Shown: positions 22,546 through 33,898 of the stretch, in pieces
Layout: each line of letters starts with the position of its first letter
Position numbering within the stretch: position 1 is the stretch's first letter
Assembly (NCBI GenBank): GCA_039707655.1
Contig: CM077670.1
Span: 142,394,001-142,458,000, forward strand
Source: Elymus sibiricus
Taxonomy: Eukaryota; Streptophyta; Magnoliopsida; Poales; Poaceae
DNA length: 64,000 bases
Reading direction: 5' to 3'
Program-made: the position numbers and the translations under genes
The notes under the pieces: model-generated
Databases searched by the model: none
Seen by the model: the letters and a program-made list of their open reading frames with translations, nothing else
Told to the model about the DNA's origin: nothing

Positions 22546-23407
22546 TGTCGGAGCCGGGGCTCCGGGGATCTAGAGGTTCGAACACTAGGGGCGAGCTAGT
22601 TCTTTCCGACTAAAGGCGACAACGGCGAGGCTACGGCAAGAGTGCTATGCGGGAGCACGGCAGGGGACACGACGGTTACCCAGGTTCGGGCCACCTTGCG
22701 GTGTAAGACCCTACTCCTGCTTGTGGTTGGGATTGCTGTGGGCAAGAAGATGCTCTCACGTACAAGGTAGGAAGCAGAGGAATTGATCCCTCTACAATGG
22801 CAGCTCTACACCCTTTTATAGCCGCGCTGGTCCTCTTCCCCCAAAACCATAGGGGGGAAGGTTGGCCACACTTTGCGGGTTTTGAAAGGGGACAAGCGCT
22901 CAGTCTATCCTGACTAAAGGCAGTCTTCGCCTGCAAAAGCATGATCTATGACGCGCCGGTGGGCTTCGTGGTGACCTCCGACCTGCGCGCCTTGCTGTCT
23001 CGGTCTTCTTTCACCAAAGAGGCAGTCCTTGGGACTTGCTTTGGGGATGGGCAGCTGGGGCTACCCCATTAGCACCAAAGAGGAAAGCTTCTCTATCTGC
23101 GCCCGCTGGCGCGGCCTCTGCCGCCCTTTGTTGCTTCGCGCGTCACCCACGTGATGGGCACCGGACCGCGCAGCCGACGTCAGGCTCGGGTGGCCTTGGG
23201 CGGCCGCATCGCGAGGCCCCTGCTGCTGTCGTGACTAAGTGCTGGTAGGTCATGTCTTGAGGAGGGGTCCTTAGGAGGCCCGCGCCTCGAGAGATGTCTT
23301 CGCTTCGCGGCGCCCTCAGATGGGCCGCGTCTTGGGCCTTCGCTAGGCGTCATTTCCTGGACCGCAGGCAGACGGTCCGGGATACCCTGGTTCTCAATGG
23401 CCCGATA
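22546..23407 (-). repeat. 5' LTR of element A
   Basis: 862 bp, TGTCGGAGCCGG to CAATGGCCCGATA in plus reading; the terminal CA has become TA (C to T relative to CCCGACA in sister LTRs). The minus strand carries a TATA box near 22817. The unit is GC-rich with CCTCGnGAGG-type palindromes. Confidence 0.85.
22811..22823 (-). promoter_or_regulatory. LTR TATA box of element A
   Basis: The minus strand reads GGCTATAAAAGGG, a strong TATA motif about two thirds into the LTR, as expected at the U3/R boundary. Confidence 0.55.
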
Positions 23408-23412
23408 ATAGC

Positions 23413-24067
23413 CCCCCGTACTTGTACTTTGAAGGGTCACTGGATGTAGCCCTTACTGCTGAGCTGCGGGGGGGGGGGGGGGGGGGGGGGTTCGAAAAAT
23501 GATGCAGCCCCCGAGTCGCAAGTAAGGAGATCTCTCGTACCATCCGCAAAGAGTTCCAAGGGGGTTTCAGTACTTTGTGCTTTGTGTACTTCATTTAGTG
23601 ATCATATAGTGTAACAAAACAGAAGTACTTGCATGTCTGGTACATGATCGAACTAACTATGATTCCACGAATTCTTACTTATAAAGGGAAATTCATGCTT
23701 GAAATGTAAATAACGAGTATGAAATTTACTAGTTGCAGCTGTGCTGCGGAGGCCTCGGCGGTTGGTCGTGCTTCTTGACCCTCCTGGTTCTTGCTTGCTG
23801 GGAGGTCTACCAATAGGTGTCCATCCTCCTGCAAAGTGGTTCTTGTGGGTGTTCCACTTGGTCCATGTATATCTCTTCTGCAGGGCTTACAAGGGGTCGC
23901 CGCTCCCAATTGCACTTTGAGAATTTTCTAGTTCTTGGCGCTCGCCGGACCTCTTTGTGCTTGAGTTCCCACTCTGCCAGCTCGTTGAGGTTTTCCTTTT
24001 CTGACATGATCACTTGTAAGGGGCAGCTGTGAATGGTAACGGTGCCGTGTGGGCCTGGCATTTTCAT
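23413..24067 (-). other. Post-protease region of element H, with a 23-base G run
   Basis: Right of A's insertion, the minus strand continues the region 3' of protease in H. Broken frames include MSEKENLNELAEWELKHK (24001-23950) with no RT motif. An uninterrupted run of 23 G occurs at 23468-23490, probably expanded by slippage. Nothing else coding. Confidence 0.5.
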
Positions 24068-27025
24068 CTACATGTACGTGTAGTGTGGGACGGCCATGAA
24101 CTGTGCGAAAGCTGGTCGTCCTAAGACGGCGTCGTAGCCCCCGGCAAAGGGGATCACCTTGAAGCTGACGAGTTCGCATCTATAGTGGATGCCGTCGTTG
24201 AAGATGACTTCCAACGTTATCTCTCCCACGGGCTCTGTCTTTCGCCCTGGGATTATCCCTCGAAATTCCATGTTGGAGGGCCGTTGGGCCTCCATCGGTA
24301 TATCCAGCCATTCCAATGTCCTTGCGTATAGTATGTTTATCCCAGAGCCCCCATCCATCAATACTGTTGGGACGCAGCGGCTGCGATGATCGAGCCGAGG
24401 ACGAGCGGTAGGCTTCCTGGCCTATGAAAAAAGGATGGGTGGTCGTTTTGGCCAAAGGAGATTGTTTTTTCGAACCATGCGAGGTACTTGGAGTCCCTCC
24501 TGTTCCTCTTGTGGTGATGCCAGCATGTCGCCCTTGTGTGCCATCGCGCCTCGGTCACCATGTTGACTCTCCGGACATCTTTGGGGAAGGCTCGCTGATT
24601 TTGTCCGTGGGCTTGCTGCTCGGTGTTTGCCGCTGGCGCTGGCAGAGCTGCGCTGTTGCCACCCTCATTATTTGTGGTGGCGGGGTTGCCCTTTTCACGG
24701 AGGAGCTGCTCGTTGAGGCCGCAGTCTCTTGTCGAGTGCTGGGCCTTGTCATTGCCGTAGCTGTGATATACACATGGCCTGTTCATTATCTCGTCGTACG
24801 TGCAGGGGTTGCGTTTGGGCTTGCCATTCCAGCGCTGTCGCTTTCTGCCAGCCTCGTCCGTTTTTTTGCCGCTACGACGAGCTCAGAGTCTTGTTCTTCC
24901 ATGTTCTTTCGATCTTCTCCGTTCTTTGAGCTCCTGCTCTTTGGGGCTTCGGCCCCTGTCCGCTCAGTAGCTTTGGCCACTGGGAGATGTCAGCGGGCAG
25001 CCCGAGCTGTTTCTTCTCCGGTGGGGAAGTCGTTGGCGACTTTCCTCGGGGCGGCTAGGGACGTTAGCTTGCCTTCTCCTCTCTTTTTCCCAAGCTTGTG
25101 TCAAAACAAAGGGTCCTGGGCGCTGCTGACGAATGCTTGTATGGCTATTTCGTCCGAAATCCTTGATAGCATGTTTTTCTTCTTGAGCCAGCGCGCGACA
25201 TAGTCGCGGACAAGCTCCTTGTCTTCTTGGATGATGTTGTGGAGGTTGGCGCTGCTTCCTGGCCGGTGGTAGGTTCCCTCAAAGTTATTGAGAAAAACGT
25301 GCTCGAAGTCCGCCCAGTTGTGGATCGAGTTGAGAGGTAGCCCGCTGAGCCAAGAGCGTGCATGCCCTGTTAGGCATAGAGGTATGTGCCGGAGGGCGTT
25401 GCCGATGTCGCCGTTGGCCATTTTGACTGCCGTTAGTTAGTCATCCAGCCAGTGCTCCAGTTTTGTGTCGCCTGAATATTTCTCGATGCCCCTGATGACG
25501 AAGGGTTGGGACATGGGCGGGATATGACCTCCTACCAAAAGCACGCCGGCACGATGCTCGAGGTGAGCGAGGTGAACCTCGGCGTGGGAGCGCCTAGGAG
25601 TAGCCCATTTGCTTCTGCTCCTCCCCATCTGCCATGCTGGTGGTGAGGTCGTCCAACCGGTGTGAGGTTTATTGTTGGTAGGGCCGCCCGCTGTTGCAGG
25701 GCGACGACTAATATCGATTGTCGCAAGTACATGGTCGCGGCCGCCGGCACGGCCTCTGGTCGCTGGATGGATCCCTGGGCCTGCTCGTGGGCTGGGTGGT
25801 TGGCGGTGGATAGGACGCTCTCAGTGCCCGCCAGCCTTTCCCTCGAATGCGAGATGTTGTCTTGGAGCTCCACCATCCTGTGGAGCACGTGTGTGAGGTC
25901 GGCTAGGAGTTTAGGATCTCCTGGTGTGGTTCGCAGTCGGTCCGCCAGCGCGGCCGCTGCTTGGAGGCCGTGGGCCGGGGTCGGAGGTGGAAGCATTGCA
26001 GGTTCTGCTGCCGTCTCGTTGAAGCCGACCCCTTGCTCCCGGCCTCGGTTGGCGAGGTCGTTGAGGAGGTTCCACAGTTGGCGGCGTGGGCGACGCAGAC
26101 GTTCATGCGTCATCATCTCGTTCCATCAGGCCTCGCGAGCGGAGACCTCCAGCGCGTTTTGCTGAAGTGCGAGCTGTGTGTTAAGCTAGGAAACGCGTAT
26201 GGCCTCCAGCGTTCTCGATGCGGGGTCGGTGCCGGTGATGGGCATCGTGAGATAGTTCAGGGCGTATCCTGTTACCGGTGGCAATTTTGACATACTGCCT
26301 CGCAGGGCCGCGGCCGTTGTGGTGAGGCCTGCCGGTGAACTCAGGGGAAGGCCCGTGCTGACTTGCGGTTGAGGTGTCAGTACGGGGTCTATCTGTGATT
26401 TCGTCGTGGACAATATCGGTCCTGCCGCCGGAGGTGCCGAGGCCACGGGCTCCATCGACTCCGTTGTGCGCAACATGTTCATGGTCGGTTCTTTCATGAT
26501 GACTTGATGGAAGGATATCGTCTGCGGGGCCTCAGACAGGGATGTCTATTGATCAGAAGAAGCGTTAGTCTCCGAGCCCGTGGACGATCCCGCTTCTTCC
26601 CAGAGGCCGGAGTACATGACCTCGCCGAAGGGTTGGAGGCCCACATTCTTGTCCTCGTTGGTGAGGGAGATCGGTACGCGGTCCCTCTCGTCGCCCAATG
26701 CCGAGGCAGTGCTTGCTGCGTCGGTATCTCCGTGGGCGTTTGGGTCAGGGATGAGGTAGCCTTCTGATGTCTGGTTGAGGTGGCAGGCCCCGCAAACCAT
26801 CGCGACTAGCTGGACTGCTGACGTGGCCCCCTCTCTGTGGGTGGTGTGGAGGCGGCTCGCGGGTCGCATCTGGGTTGATGGTATAGTGCGCTCGTCAGAT
26901 CGGGCGAGACCGCCGCGAGGTCCTTCAAGAGGTCCCAGGGCAGCGAGGTCGGCCGGTGAGTTGACGTCGACCCGGCCTGCCTCGTCCGCGATGAACATGA
27001 GGGCACCAAAGGTTAGGCTCTCCAT
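24068..27025 (-). pseudogene. gag-protease of element H
   Basis: Chosen start ATG 27025 (MESLTFGALMFIADEAG), the first Met after the PBS in the frame that stays open to 26549. The N-terminal 400 residues are low-complexity linker with stops (26549, 26186, 25532). The Gag core is at 25421-25101 (LTGHARSWLSGLPLNSIHNW, LNNFEGTYHRPGS). A zinc-knuckle-like CVYHSYGNDKAQHSTRDC lies near 24770. The protease is open at 24361-24068 with active site DGGSG and the INILYARTL and YDAVLGRPAFAQFMA motifs. Several frameshifts and stops separate the parts. No polymerase follows, so this family depends on proteins from autonomous relatives. Confidence 0.7.
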
Positions 27026-27090
27026 TGGCGGTAGGCCGTCGGAAGCAGAAAAAGATCCGATCCATGATCGGTCTCCAGCCAGCGCCGCCC

Positions 27091-27105
27091 GTGCCTGGCG
27101 CGCCA
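27091..27105 (-). promoter_or_regulatory. Primer-binding site of element H
   Basis: The minus strand reads TGGCGCGCCAGGCAC two bases inside the LTR. The TGGCGCGCCAGG core is shared with the PBS of NE. I do not assign the tRNA. Confidence 0.65.
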
Positions 27106-27107
27106 AC

Positions 27108-27546
27108 TGACAGAGCGGATTTACGTCAGATCCCTCGGTAGGGGTCCAAGCGCAGCAGGAAGTCATGGATCGGAGGTCACATGAGGGGTTTATCCAGGTT
27201 CGGGCCTCTGGAGAGTAATACCCTACGTCCTGCTGGTTTGGGTTATTCATAGTTGAGGGATACCTCGTGCGAGGGGTTAAAATGGTGCATGATGTTGCTA
27301 CCGAAAGTTCTCCTAACGGAGGATGGATCATCAAGAGGAACCCTAGACCTCCCTTTATATAGACAAGAGAGGTCTAGGTTTTAGATGTTGGATGCGATCT
27401 GGGCGCCGCCGTCCTGTAGTCTTGGGCATCATGAAGGTCGTCTGGCTTCCTAGGGTTAGTGCCACGTCGTGGGCCCGCTGGGCCCCCTTGTAGTCGATGA
27501 CGCCGGGCTCCTTGGCAGTAGCCACCCCCGGTACAGGACCCCGTCA
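27108..27546 (-). repeat. 5' LTR of element H
   Basis: 439 bp, TGACAGAGCGG to GACCCCGTCA in plus reading, with a TATA box on the minus strand (CTATATAAAGGG near 27350-27362). The outer end abuts copia gag at 27547. Confidence 0.75.
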
Positions 27547-28040
27547 ATGATGAATTTATCTATCATCTCTTCGCTTCCTAAGCCGGAAATCTCATTTGTG
27601 ATGAGACCGAGCCTAGAGTACATTTCCATGACTCCTTCACCATCCTGCATTTTGAACTTGTCAAGTCGACTCTGAAGCACATCCAACTTGGATACCTTGA
27701 CGGACTCACTACCATCGTGCATATCAACCAAAGTATCCCAAATTTGCTTTGCATTCTAGAGGCGGCTAATCTTGTTGAACTCCTCGGGGCACAAAGCGTT
27801 GAAGAGAATGTCACATGCTTGAGCGTTGTATTGCAACATCTTCAATTCTTCTGTGGTTGCTTCACGATCCGGTTCTTTTCCATCCTCAAAGAATTCACCT
27901 TGCAAGCCAACACGAACAACAGCCCAAACGGAGGGGTTATGACCAAGAATATGCATTTTCATCTTATGCTTCCAACTAGCAAAGTTTGTACCATCGAAAT
28001 ATGGACCTCTACGGTGATAGTTTCCCCCACTAGACGTCGT
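27547..28040 (-). pseudogene. copia gag, left arm, truncated
   Basis: The minus strand encodes a copia Gag of the GNYHRRGPYFDGTNFASWKH type, with FEDGKEPDREATTEELKML and GEGVMEMYSRLGLITNEI. The expected start ATG is ACG (28040-28038), compared with ATG GCG TCT in the right-arm copy at 33899. The frame is cut at 27547 by the LTR of element H. An in-frame stop lies near 27756. Non-functional. Confidence 0.75.
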
Positions 28041-28080
28041 ACTCTCCTAGGTTGTGAAACCAATGCAATGGAGACGAAAG

Positions 28081-28092
28081 CTCTCATACCAC
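28081..28092 (-). promoter_or_regulatory. Primer-binding site of left-arm copia
   Basis: The minus strand reads TGGTATGAGAG, one mismatch from the Met-tRNA PBS TGGTATCAGAGC seen in the right arm. Confidence 0.75.
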
Positions 28093-28093
28093 T

Positions 28094-29585
28094 TGTAGGA
28101 CCAAAAGTATGTCTTAAGGGGGGTGATTAGACTACTTGACCAAATAAAAACTTATCCTTTTCCCAATTTTAATTGTAGGCAAGTTTTCGCAATTCTACCA
28201 AGTCAAGCAACACCCTACACATGCAAGTCTAAGAGTTGTGCAGCAGAAAGACTTTGCATATGAATGTAAAGGAGGGGTTGGAGATATCAAATGCAATGAA
28301 GACACGAAGATTTTTCTCATGGTTCTGATAGGTGGTGTTATCGTACATCCACATTGATGGAGACTTCAACCCACGGAGGGTAACGGCTGCGCGAGTCCAC
28401 GGAGGGCTCCACCCACGAAGGGTCACGAAGAAGCAACCTTGTCTATTCCACCATGGCTTACGCCCACGAAGGACTAGCCTCACTAGGTTAGATCTTCATG
28501 AAGTAGGTGATCTCCTTGCCCATACAAACTCCTTGGTTCAACTCCACATGATCTTGGAGGCTCCCAAGTGACACCTAACCAATCTAGGAGACACCACTCT
28601 CCAAAAGGTAATAGATGTTGTTGTTGATGATGAACTCCTTGCTCTTGTGCTTCAAAAGATAGTCTCCTCAACACTCAATCACTCTCTCATAGATTTGGTT
28701 GGGTAGGAGAAGGATTGGAGTGGAAAGCAACTTGGGGAGGCTAGAAATCAAGGTTCAAATGGTTGGATTGGAATGCCTTGATCTCAACACAAGAGTAGGT
28801 GGTTCTCTCTCAGAAAATGAATGGTGGAAGTGTAGTTTTGTTCCGATGGCTCTCTTAGAGAGTCAGTGCTGATGGAGGGGTATAAATTGGCAGCACCAAA
28901 AATCTATCTGTTACAAACTTTTAGCATAACTCGATGACACCAAAACATAATCTCGGTGAGACCGACCTGCGTAAAAGATTCGAACGTTAGGCTTTTCGGT
29001 GAGATCGATCAATACAACTCGGATGGACCGATTCGCTATGACCTAAGCAAGACCTCGTTTCGGTAGTTCCAGTTATTTCAACTCGGAAATTCCAAAGTGA
29101 AAACAACTGGGTTCAGAAAATTGGTCTCTACACTTCGGTGGGACAGAATGCCATCTCGGTGGAACCGAGTTTCTAGGGTTTGGCTGTGGCTCTGTCTAAG
29201 TTGAACTCGTTGGGTCCGGATGAAGATATATCAGTGGGACCGAGTTTGACATTTTTGGTTTGGATAGATTGGAATGTGGTAGAGTGGCTGCGGGTTTTGG
29301 AGCAATATCTTCAAGCACTTGAGTAATTAAGTAATGATCAAAACCTCATCCCCTATTGATAGTATTGGCTTTCCTATGGACTCAATGTGATCTTGGATCA
29401 CTTAATCAATAATGTAGAGTCTTAAAGCTTGTGCAAATGTGCTTCCTTAGCTTTTTGAGGGGTCCACATCCACATGTCCTTGCCATGCCAACATTGAACT
29501 TCCTAAAATCTATCTTTGAGTAGGCATTAGTTCAATGACATATATGTTGTTATTAATAACCAAAACCACCCGGGGATTAGTTGCA
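28094..29585 (-). repeat. copia LTR, left arm
   Basis: 1,492 bp. On the minus strand it starts TGCAACTAATCCCCGGGTGG and ends TTGGTCCTACA. It contains many CGGTGAGACCGA-type words in the half covering 28930-29240. Same length as the LTR at 55181-56672. The family name was not recognised with confidence. Confidence 0.85.
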
Positions 29586-32327
29586 CTTTCATCATGTTTC
29601 TGTGAAGAATTACAATGCCTATTCTTTTGATTACGTTTACTCTTCTCAGAGGAACAACTCAAATGCTTACCGAAAGAAATCCTATCCTGCTCACCCCAAA
29701 GTAAATGTTTCTTAGCCACCTTCCAAGATATGGGTGGTTAAGAAAGCCTAATTCTCATGCAAGGCTATGTCTTCGGGTGCACTGAATGGATAATGGATAG
29801 TGGATGCACTAGTCATACGACCAGAGACAAGTGATTGTTGTCGACCCCAATTTAACTTCCTCTACTTAGAAGTTCATTACTTTCAGCGACAATAACAAAG
29901 GGAAGGTAATTGGGCTTGGTAAAATTGCTATCTCCAAGGACAAAAATATTGACAATGTTATGCTTCTTCAATCCCTTGGATTCAATCTTATGTTTGTTGG
30001 AAATCTTTGTGATCTTGGAATCCTAGTATTATTCTCGATAACCAAATGCATTGTCTTCATGGCTACTGACAATTCCTTCGTCTTCGAGGGAATTAGAAAA
30101 TGTGATCTATATATTGTGGATTTTTTTATAAGGGTCCCTCAATTGCCACATGTTTGCTTGCAAAAGCTACAAAGGGTTAGCTGTGGCACCAAAGACTTGT
30201 TCATGCAGGTAAGAGAAACATGCAGACGCTTGTGAAGAAAAATCATCTCAAGGGCATTCCTGATGAGAAATTCGATAAATATCATCTATGTGGTGCCTAT
30301 GAGGCTGGTAAATTGGCGAAGGAGCATCAGTCTTCGAAAACTGTTATGACCACGACAAAGCCTCTAGAAAATCTTCATATCGATCTTTTCGGTTCTCCGA
30401 ACTATGCAAGTTTCGGCGTTAGTCATTATGGTCTGGTTACTGTCGATGATTTCTCTTCATAGAGCTGGGTTTTCTTTCTGTAAGATAAAACCAGGACTCA
30501 GGAGGCTTTTAATACGTCTCCAACGTATCTATAATTTAAGAAGTATTCATGCAATATTTACATCATTTATATATGGTTTTGGTGCACTTTTATATTATTT
30601 TTATGGACCAACTTATTAATCTAGTGCCTAGTGCCAGTTCCTGTTTTTGCATGTTTTTAGTTTCGCAGGAAATCCATATCTAGGAAGGTGCAAACACGAT
30701 GAAAATTTATGATGATTTTTATGGAAAATAAGAAACCCTGGAAGCTTTGGGATAGGACCAGAAGATGGATGTGGTGCCCACAAGCCCAGGTGGTGCGGCT
30801 TACCCCCTGGTCGCACCATCCTAGCTTGTGGGGCCCCGCAACTCCGTTTGACCTAATTCCTGGCCTATAAATTCACACATACTCCAAAACCCTTGGAGCG
30901 AGACCCGAAACAATTTTATCACTGCCGCAAGTCTCTGTTCCGATGCGATCTAATCTGGAGGCCTTTTCCGACACTCTACCGGAGGGGGAAACCATCCACA
31001 GAGGCCTCTTCATCAACCTTGCTGCCTCCGTGGTGATGTGTGAGTAGTTCATTCTCGGGGCTCAGGGTTTGTACCAGTAGCTATGTGTTAACCTCTCTCT
31101 CATGCTTTTGATGGATTCGATTTTGATGTATCATTAGTTTGATTAATAAAGTTGGATCTTATGATGTTCATCTCCCTCTATCTCTTTATGTGGTGAATTG
31201 AGTCTTTCTCTTTGATGTTTCTTTATGTTGGATTGAATATTTTGGATTTGAGGTCACTTGATGCATGTCTAGTAATTAACTTGCGGATACTCGTGGTCAC
31301 ATTGGGGTAATCTAGGCATAAAGGTTGAACGATACATATCATATGGTGTTGTCGTAGTACGATCTCTAGGGTTATCCATGACACTTTGGTGGTGGTTCAA
31401 TAGATTGATTGGAAACACAACTTTGAGGTGGTTTGCTACCTATGCGATTTCATCCTACTTTCTATGATAGAAATAGAAACTTTGGAGTGATTCTTTGCTG
31501 CACTTCGAGAGATTATCATGATGTCCAGTTATGTTAATGATGTTGAGAGATTGCACTAGTGAAAGTAATAACCCTAGGCCTTGTTTCCAAGCATTGTGAC
31601 ACTGTTTTTACCTACTTTTGTTACTTATTACCTTGCTGTTTTTATTTGTTTAGATTACGAAAACCTATTTGTACTATCCATATTACACTTGCATCACCAT
31701 CTCTTCGCCGAACTAGTGCACCTATGCAATTGACAACTGTATTGGGTGTGTTGGGGACACAAGAGATTTCTTGTATTTGGTCGCGGGATTATTTGAGAGA
31801 GAACCATATTCATCCGACACCTCCCACGGATTGATAAACCTTAGGTCATCTACTGGAGGGAAATTTGCTGCTGTCCTACAAAACTTTGTGCTTGGAGGCC
31901 AATAAAGTCTACAAGAAGAAAGTTGCATAGTAGACATCAGCTTTCAAGAGATTCACCAAGAAAGCTCAAAACGAATATGATGTGACCATCAAGCATGTCA
32001 GAAGTGATAATGACACTGAGTTCAAAAATACTCATATTGATGATATTCTCGGTGATTATGGTATTACTCATGAATTCTATGATGCATACACTCCTCGGCA
32101 AATTGGAGTGGTGTAGAGAAAGAATAGAACTCTCATCGAGATTACAAGAACAATGCTCAGTGAGTATATAACTCCCTTTTCCATCTGGGCTGATGCCATT
32201 AACACTACTTGTCACATTGTGAATCGTGTTTATCTTCACAAGTTCCTTAAGAAAACTTCATATGAGCTTATCCCTGTAAACAAACCAAATGTTTCGTATC
32301 TGCGTGTTTTTGGTGCACCTTCAAAAG
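29586..32327 (+). pseudogene. copia pol fragment: protease, GAG-pre-integrase, integrase core
   Basis: Plus-strand text begins in the linker after the zinc knuckle (AYRKKSYPAHPKVNV), then protease (IVDALVIR here, DSGCTSHMT in the sister copy at 56880), LGKIAISKDKNIDNVMLLQS, a GAG-pre-integrase region (MQTLVKKNHLKGIPDEKF, with KLAKEHQSS) and the start of the integrase core (PLENLHIDLFGSPN, GLVTVDDFSS). It is split at 30510 by a solo LTR and resumes at 31940 (VRSDNDTEFKNTHIDDI, then TYRLGVV-like decayed text, ADAINTTCHIVNRVY, YLRVFGAPSK). It ends at 32327 in integrase; RT and RNase H are absent. Stops at 29831, 30462 and 32114 among others. Confidence 0.75.
30510..31939 (+). repeat. Solo LTR (TGATACGTCTCCAACG type, Fatima-like) with TSD GCTTT
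   Basis: 1,430 bp beginning TAATACGTCTCCAACG (TG changed to TA) and ending GTAGACATCA, flanked by GCTTT at 30505-30509 and 31940-31944. The flanking copia integrase text joins when it is removed, which confirms the boundaries. The start is that of a common Triticeae LTR family that I remember as Fatima or a relative; the family name is uncertain. A TATA motif CCTATAAATTC lies near 30864. No coding content. Confidence 0.85.
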
Positions 32328-33815
32328 TGGAACTAATCCCCGGGTGGTTTTGGTAATTAATAACAACATATATGTCATTGAAATAATGCCTACTCAAAGA
32401 TAGATTTCACGAAAGTTCAACGTTGGCATGGCAATGACATGTGGATGTGGACCTCTCAAAATGCTAAGGAAGCACAATTGGCTAAAAGCTCCAAGACTCT
32501 TCTTTTTTAGTTAAGTGATCCAAGATCACATTGAGTCCATAGGAAAGCCAATACTATTAAAAGGGGGTGAGGTTTTGATAATGACTTAGTTGCTCAAGTG
32601 CTTGAAGATATTGCTCCAAAACCCTCAGCCACTTTCCCACATTCCAATCTGTCCAAACTCTAAATATCAAACTCGATCCCACCGATACATCTACACCCGG
32701 ACCCACCGAGTTCAACCTAGACAGTGCCATAGCCAAACCCTAGAAACTCGGTGCCACCGAGATGACATTCGGTCCCACCGAAGTGCAATGACCAAGTTTC
32801 TGTAACCCATTGATTCCATTTCAGAATTACTGAGATGTGTCAATCGGAACTACCAAAACGAGATTTTGCTTAGGTCATCACTAATTGGAGCCACCGAGTT
32901 GAGCCATTCGGTCTCACCGAAAAGCCCAACGTCCGAATCTTTTACACAGGTCAGCCACACTGAGATTTTGTTTCAGTGTCACCGAGTTGAGTCAAAAGGT
33001 GGCAACGGTTGGATTTTTGGTGCTGGCTATTTATACCCCTCCATCAGCACTCACTCTCTAGGAGAGCCATTAGAACGAAACTACACTTCCACCATTCATT
33101 TTCTGAGAGAGAACCACCTACTCATGTGTTGAGATCAAGGCATTCCAATCCAACCATTTGAACCTTGATTTCTAGCCTCCCCTAGTTGCTTTCCACTCCA
33201 ATCCTTCTCCTACCGAAGCCAAATCTGTGCGAGAGAGATTGAGTGTTGAGGAAACTATCTTTTGAAGCACAAGAGCAAGGAGTTCATCATCAACAACACC
33301 ATCTATTACCTTTTGGGGAGTGGTGTCTCCTAGATTGGTTAGGTGTCACTTGGGAGCCTCCAAGATCATGTGGAGTTGAACCAAGGAGTTTGTAAGGGCA
33401 AGGAGATTGCCTACTTCATGAAGATCTACCTGAGTGAGGTTAGTCCTTCGTTGACGTAAGCCATGGTGGAATAGACAAGGTTGCTTCTTCATGGACCCTT
33501 CGTGGGGACTCGCGCAGCCCTTACCCTTCATGGGTTGAAGTGTCCATCAATGTGGACGTACGATAGCACCACCTATTGGAACCACACCAGAAATAACTGT
33601 GTCTTCATTGCGTTTGAATTCTCCGATCCCTCCTTTACATTCATATGCAAAGTCTTTACTACCCGCTGCCCAACTCTTAGACTTGCATGTGTAGGGTGTT
33701 GCTTGACTTGGTAGAATTGCTAAAACTTGCCTACAACTAAAATTGGGAAAAGGATAGCTTTTATTTGGTCAACTAGTCTAATCACCCCCCCTCTAGACAT
33801 ACGTTTGATCCTACA
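32328..33815 (+). repeat. copia LTR, right arm
   Basis: 1,488 bp, TGGAACTAATCCCCGG to TTGATCCTACA, the inverted counterpart of 28094-29585. A TATA motif (GGCTATTTATACCCC) lies near 33024. TCGGTCTCACCGA words are present, for example at 32908-32920. Immediately followed by a PBS and gag, so it is the 5' LTR of the right-arm copy. Confidence 0.85.
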
Positions 33816-33817
33816 AG

Positions 33818-33829
33818 TGGTATCAGAGC
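33818..33829 (+). promoter_or_regulatory. Primer-binding site of right-arm copia
   Basis: TGGTATCAGAGC two bases after the LTR end, complementary to initiator tRNA-Met. Confidence 0.9.
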
Positions 33830-33898
33830 TTTGGTCTCCATCGCCTTAGTTTCCATTGCTTTGGTCTCCATAGCCTTAGTTTCACAATCTAGGAGAGT

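Larger units (their letters stand above)
20200..23407 (-). mobile_element. Element A: deleted Tat-like gypsy element with TSD ATAGC
   Basis: Matching duplications ATAGC at 20195-20199 and 23408-23412 bound the element. On the minus strand: 5' LTR (23407-22546), PBS-like TTTTGGCGCGCC, gag and protease, then an abrupt join to the last 40 or so bases of the 3' LTR. RT, RNase H, integrase, antisense gene and nearly all of the 3' LTR are gone. Because the TSD is intact the deletion happened inside the inserted element. It belongs to the same broad family as NE and B (similar gag, similar LTR ends). Confidence 0.85.
17742..27546 (-). mobile_element. Element H: non-autonomous Tat-like gypsy retrotransposon, 3'-truncated
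   Basis: On the minus strand the order is LTR (27546-27108), PBS TGGCGCGCCAGG, gag (from 27025), protease (24361-24068), and then, with no RT, RNase H or integrase, an antisense gene on the plus strand (17742-19848). The antisense gene between pol and 3' LTR is a hallmark of several Tat-lineage elements. The left end is lost: the antisense gene lacks its first half and no 3' LTR is present. Element A is inserted at 20200-23407. The LTR abuts copia gag at 27547. Confidence 0.7.

Noticed and set aside
30510..31939. Possible host intergenic DNA or gene promoter within copia pol
   Set aside because: Matching TSD GCTTT and re-joining of the integrase frame show it is a solo LTR.
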